A DNA stretch of 6,151 nt, taken from NCBI GenBank assembly GCA_049613665.1, contig JBMZCV010000235.1, positions 1 to 6,151 of the forward strand, in the 5' to 3' direction. Of this stretch, positions 3,356-6,151 are shown in pieces; position 1 is the stretch's first letter; each line of letters starts with the position of its first letter. Origin of the DNA: JBMZCV01 sp049613665. Its GTDB lineage: Bacteria > Bacteroidota > Bacteroidia > Chitinophagales > UBA2359. The translations under genes were made by a program, and so were the position numbers. Under the pieces are notes generated by a model. It searched no databases. It worked only from the letters and a program-made list of their open reading frames with translations, and was not told the origin of the DNA.

Positions 3356-5974
3356 ATGATAAAAATAAAACATATAATTATTGGTGTTTTAGCTTTGTTT
3401 CTAACTGTTTTTGCGTGGCAATATTCGCAACAAAAAGTAGAAAAAGCTGTAACAACAGAAAATAAAGCAACTTTTTTTAAAAATAAGCTAGACAAAAAAA
3501 GCTATCCAGAAGAAAATTTTTGGTATCAGCGAAGCTATCCAGGTTTTGATTTTAGTATTGATGCTTATGTAAAAAGCATGAAAAAAGCAATTGCGGTTTC
3601 TAAAGAAAATAGTGAAAAGTTTCGTCAAAACGCAAAAGCAAATGGCGAAGGCTACGATACGCCATGGAAACTTGAAGGGCCAACAAATATTGGCGGCCGA
3701 ATCAATACGGTTATTTCGCACCCTCAAAATCCGAATATCATTTATGCTGGCTCTGCCAAAGGTGGTATTTTCCGAACGCTAGACAATGGCGAGAGTTGGC
3801 AACCAATTTTTGATGAACAACCATATTTAGCTATCGGCCACATCGTTTTCAATCCCCAAAATCCTGACGAAGTATTTGTAGCTACTGGCGACCCAAATAT
3901 TTCAATTTCTTTTGCGGTAGGCGATGGTATTTATAAAAGTAGCGATGGCGGCCAAACATGGGAGAATATCGGTTTGGCAGAGCAAAGAATAGCTACGAAA
4001 ATAAGAATAAATCCAGAAAATCCAGATATTATGTATGTCGGCACAATGGGTGATCCTATGCAGCGAGACGATAATCGTGGCTTGTATCGCACCGAAAATG
4101 GCGGACAAACATGGGAGCAAGTTTTATTTATTGCCGATGATGCAGGTATTATTGATTTGGTTATAGACCCAAACAATCCAGATGTTTTGTTTGCAGCGAG
4201 CTGGAACAGAATTAGAAATACGGAAGAAAGTATAGTAGATGGCGATGATGCCAAAATTTGGCGAACTACTGATGGTGGCGATACTTGGGAAATCCTCGAA
4301 AATGGTTTGCCACAGCAAGATATGTCTCGTATTGGCTTGGCGATTTCCGACTCAAAAGTATTTGCAGTATATGTAAACACAAACTACGAGTTGGATAATG
4401 TATATGTTTCGTCAGACGATGGCGACTCTTGGGAAGCTACGACAGGAAATGCAGGTGCAATTTTGGGCGGCTTTGGCTGGTATTTTGGAAAAATAGCTGT
4501 AAACCCAACCAACGATGACGAAATTTATGTATTGGGTGTAGATTTGCACCGCTCGCTTGATGGCGGCCAAACTTGGGAAACTGCAACGCCGCCGTGGTGG
4601 GAATATTCGGTTCATGCCGACAAACATAGCCTTCATTTTAGCGATGGAAACACTTTATTGTTAGCGACTGATGGCGGTCTATATCGTAGCACCGACAATG
4701 CCGAAACATGGATAGACATCGAGAACATTCCTAATACTCAATTTTATAAAGTAGCTTACAATCCCACGAATCCGAGTGTGTATGGAGCTGGTGCTCAAGA
4801 CAACGGTATCACGGCAGGAAATGCAGATGCAATGAATGAATGGCCACGCCTTTTAGGTGGCGATGGTTTTCAAGTGATTTATCACCCAACAGACCCAAAT
4901 GTTTTTTATGCCGAAAACCAAAATGGAGCGGTTTATGTAACGACAGATGGCGGTTTTGATTTCAACTATGCAAATAATGGCATTGATGGGAGCGACCGTA
5001 CAAATTGGGACACGCCTTATATTATGAGTCATCACAATCCAGATGTGTTGTATCAAGGTACTTTCCGACTTTACAAAAATGAAAGTCCTGCTGGGCAAAA
5101 TTCTTGGTTTCCTATCAGTGAGGACTTAACAGATGGCAATATTTTTGGAAACTCGTTTCATAGCATTACTTGCATAGCCGAATCGCCTTTAAATGCCAAT
5201 CATTTATATGTAGGAACAAGTGATGCGAATGTTTGGCACTCGCTAGATGGTGGCGAAACATGGGAAAGTTTGCACGAAAATTTGCCAGAAAAATATATCA
5301 CGAGTATCGAAGCTTCGCCAAATGAAATGAACACGGTATATGTGACGATGGCTTCTTACAAAGGAAATGGTATAGATGCAGAAATTTATCGCTCGATAGA
5401 TAACGGCTACAACTGGGCAAAAATCAATGGCGATTTACCAGCAATTGGCGTAAATGATGTGATGATTTATCCAAATACAGCGATTGATAGTTTGCTTTTT
5501 GCGGCTACCGATATTGGTATTTATGCTACGGCCGATGTGGGCGAAACATGGACTCGTGTGGGTAGCGAATTTCCATATCTTTGGGTGTTTGATATAGAGC
5601 ATGATGTGGCGAACAATCGCATTATCGCAGGTACTTTCGCACGCTCTTTATATACTTTTCCGATAGATTCGATTTTGTCAAATAACTCTACGCCAATAGA
5701 TACTTCTAATGTCGGCATTGTAGAAAATACGAAGCTCAAAAATTGGAATGTATATCCAAATCCTGCCGAAAATGTTTTTTATGTAGAAAATTTAGATGAA
5801 AAACAACAAACGACAACAGCATGGATAAGCGATTTGGCAGGCAGAAAAATAAAAGATATTGAGCTAAACGACAAGCGACAAGCGATAGATATTAGCGATT
5901 TTGCGAAAGGTGTTTATTTGGTACATTTTTCCGAAAATGGGAGCGAGGAAGTTGTTAAAATGGTGAAGCAGTAG
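3356..5974 (+). CDS. Secreted Asp-box (BNR/sortilin-like) beta-propeller protein with T9SS type A sorting domain
   Basis: The 872-residue protein starts with a Sec signal or anchor: lysines at 3 and 5, hydrophobic residues 7-21, and possible cleavage after VFA (18-20). A helical linker with the family-typical NFWYQRSYPG (54-63) leads to WKLEGPTNIGGRIN (104-117), the usual opening of this propeller family. Eleven Asp-box-like motifs (S/T-x-D-x-G-x-T-W) follow, starting at residues 141, 195, 246, 304, 352, 400, 445, 529, 629, 680 and 725. Most are preceded by an NPxNPDxxY-type strand. QDNG occurs at 481-484. After a Ser/Asn-rich linker (771-790) comes the sorting domain (about 797-872), with VYPNPAENVFYV, an ISDLAGRKI strand and the ending KGVYLVHF...KMVKQ. 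This implies export by Sec, then T9SS to the cell surface or medium. The first blade reads AGSAKGG where GH74 xyloglucanases have a catalytic Asp (TDxGG), so hydrolase activity should not be assumed. The ligand is unknown. Confidence 0.9.
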   Translation: MIKIKHIIIGVLALFLTVFAWQYSQQKVEKAVTTENKATFFKNKLDKKSYPEENFWYQRSYPGFDFSIDAYVKSMKKAIAVSKENSEKFRQNAKANGEGYDTPWKLEGPTNIGGRINTVISHPQNPNIIYAGSAKGGIFRTLDNGESWQPIFDEQPYLAIGHIVFNPQNPDEVFVATGDPNISISFAVGDGIYKSSDGGQTWENIGLAEQRIATKIRINPENPDIMYVGTMGDPMQRDDNRGLYRTENGGQTWEQVLFIADDAGIIDLVIDPNNPDVLFAASWNRIRNTEESIVDGDDAKIWRTTDGGDTWEILENGLPQQDMSRIGLAISDSKVFAVYVNTNYELDNVYVSSDDGDSWEATTGNAGAILGGFGWYFGKIAVNPTNDDEIYVLGVDLHRSLDGGQTWETATPPWWEYSVHADKHSLHFSDGNTLLLATDGGLYRSTDNAETWIDIENIPNTQFYKVAYNPTNPSVYGAGAQDNGITAGNADAMNEWPRLLGGDGFQVIYHPTDPNVFYAENQNGAVYVTTDGGFDFNYANNGIDGSDRTNWDTPYIMSHHNPDVLYQGTFRLYKNESPAGQNSWFPISEDLTDGNIFGNSFHSITCIAESPLNANHLYVGTSDANVWHSLDGGETWESLHENLPEKYITSIEASPNEMNTVYVTMASYKGNGIDAEIYRSIDNGYNWAKINGDLPAIGVNDVMIYPNTAIDSLLFAATDIGIYATADVGETWTRVGSEFPYLWVFDIEHDVANNRIIAGTFARSLYTFPIDSILSNNSTPIDTSNVGIVENTKLKNWNVYPNPAENVFYVENLDEKQQTTTAWISDLAGRKIKDIELNDKRQAIDISDFAKGVYLVHFSENGSEEVVKMVKQ
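3776..5551 (+). repeat. Array of eleven Asp-box propeller repeats within the secreted protein gene
   Basis: The repeats are coding and 45-100 codons apart, most about 50. Some are still very similar as DNA: GATGGCGGCCAAACATGGGA (3944-3963) and GATGGCGGCCAAACTTGGGA (4559-4578) differ at one base. Degenerate boxes are ENGGQTW (Asp to Asn, residue 248), STDNAETW (Gly to Ala, residue 449) and TTDGGFDF (no Trp, residues 529-536). The widest gaps, after residues 452 and 536, probably hold less typical blades. Confidence 0.8.
5723..5971 (+). other. T9SS type A C-terminal sorting domain (coding segment)
   Basis: Residues 790-872 carry the YPNPA motif (800-804), a WISDLAGRKI strand, DISDFAKGVYLVHF (845-858) and the basic ending VVKMVKQ. 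This is the pattern of the Por-secretion-tail family (TIGR04183-like). Such domains direct proteins through the T9SS outer-membrane pore and are usually cleaved and replaced by a surface anchor. No T9SS machinery genes lie in this window. Confidence 0.9.
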
Positions 5975-5998
5975 GTTTTTTGTTAAAATGTTAAAATT

Positions 5999-6031
5999 AA
6001 ACCCTCAAGGTTTTTAAAACCTTGAGAGTTT
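5999..6031. terminator. Terminator hairpin after the secreted protein gene
   Basis: AAACCCTCAAGGTTTT pairs with AAAACCTTGAGAGTTT with one mismatch. The core CTCAAGG/CCTTGAG (6004-6010/6020-6026) is perfect. It lies 24 nt after the stop codon. The trailing T-run is short on the + strand (TTT), so termination may be partial. On the other strand a T-rich stretch also follows. Confidence 0.6.
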
Positions 6032-6126
6032 GAAAATAGGATAGGAGATGAAGTTGATGGTTTTATGTATTTTTTAATATGTAATAAACTTTACTCACAA
6101 AATTTTTAAATGAGAAATAATAGGAA

Positions 6127-6151
6127 ATTTAGGTGGCAGGCATTTTCAAAA
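6127..6151. repeat. 41-nt palindromic hairpin repeat, second copy cut by the window edge
   Basis: ATTTAGGTGGCAGGCATTTT and the following CAAAA match the left arm and loop of the repeat at 2003-2026, with three mismatches in 24 positions. The right arm lies beyond the window. The 14-codon open frame from 6110 that runs through it (MRNNRKFRWQAFSK) is most likely not a gene, because the same sequence is non-coding at 2003. Confidence 0.6.

Noticed and set aside
3241..3495. 84-codon open frame on the - strand across the start of the secreted protein gene
   Set aside because: It overlaps the promoter and signal-peptide region of a well-supported gene and shows no recognisable motif; it is a frame shadow.
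3931..4380. 149-codon open frame on the - strand inside the propeller gene
   Set aside because: It is the reverse-strand reading of the repeated Asp-box codons. The serine- and isoleucine-rich translation matches nothing, while the + strand frame is clearly coding.
6048..6077. Nine-codon frame preceded by an AGGAG-like Shine-Dalgarno
   Set aside because: It is too short to support, follows directly after a terminator, and Bacteroidota genes rarely rely on Shine-Dalgarno sequences.

Overview
The window looks like the chromosome of a low-GC Bacteroidota bacterium. Three things in the sequence point there: a secreted protein ending in a type IX secretion (T9SS) sorting domain, a perfect TAnnTTTG promoter element (TACCTTTG at 2521-2528), and A-rich rather than Shine-Dalgarno-like sequence in front of the genes. 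A gliding Cytophagales/Flavobacteriales-type organism fits, but the genus cannot be named from this sequence.

Layout: 1-436 is non-coding. It holds a terminator of an upstream gene outside the window, a candidate promoter, a hairpin-rich repeat (copy A) and an inverted repeat. 437-1783 encodes a saccharopine dehydrogenase of lysine metabolism. 1784-2497 has no gene but carries several structured elements: a weak terminator, a second copy (B) of the repeat, a 41-nt near-perfect hairpin, and a roughly 200-bp MITE-like element with inverted ends. 2498-2673 is the promoter and structured leader of rplS (ribosomal protein bL19, 2674-3039). 3040-3355 holds the rplS terminators and the next promoter. 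3356-5974 encodes a large secreted Asp-box beta-propeller protein with a T9SS sorting domain. 5975-6151 holds its terminator and the start of a second copy of the 41-nt hairpin repeat.

The three genes are all on the + strand but appear to be separate transcription units, each with its own intergenic control signals. They do not form an operon or an obvious joint pathway. No defence system, CRISPR array, tRNA, rRNA or transposase gene was seen. The most interesting material is non-coding: the collinear A/B repeats either side of the saccharopine dehydrogenase gene, the MITE-like element, and the rplS leader with interlocking stems (pseudoknot or switch) and two ATGA-overlapping mini-ORFs.
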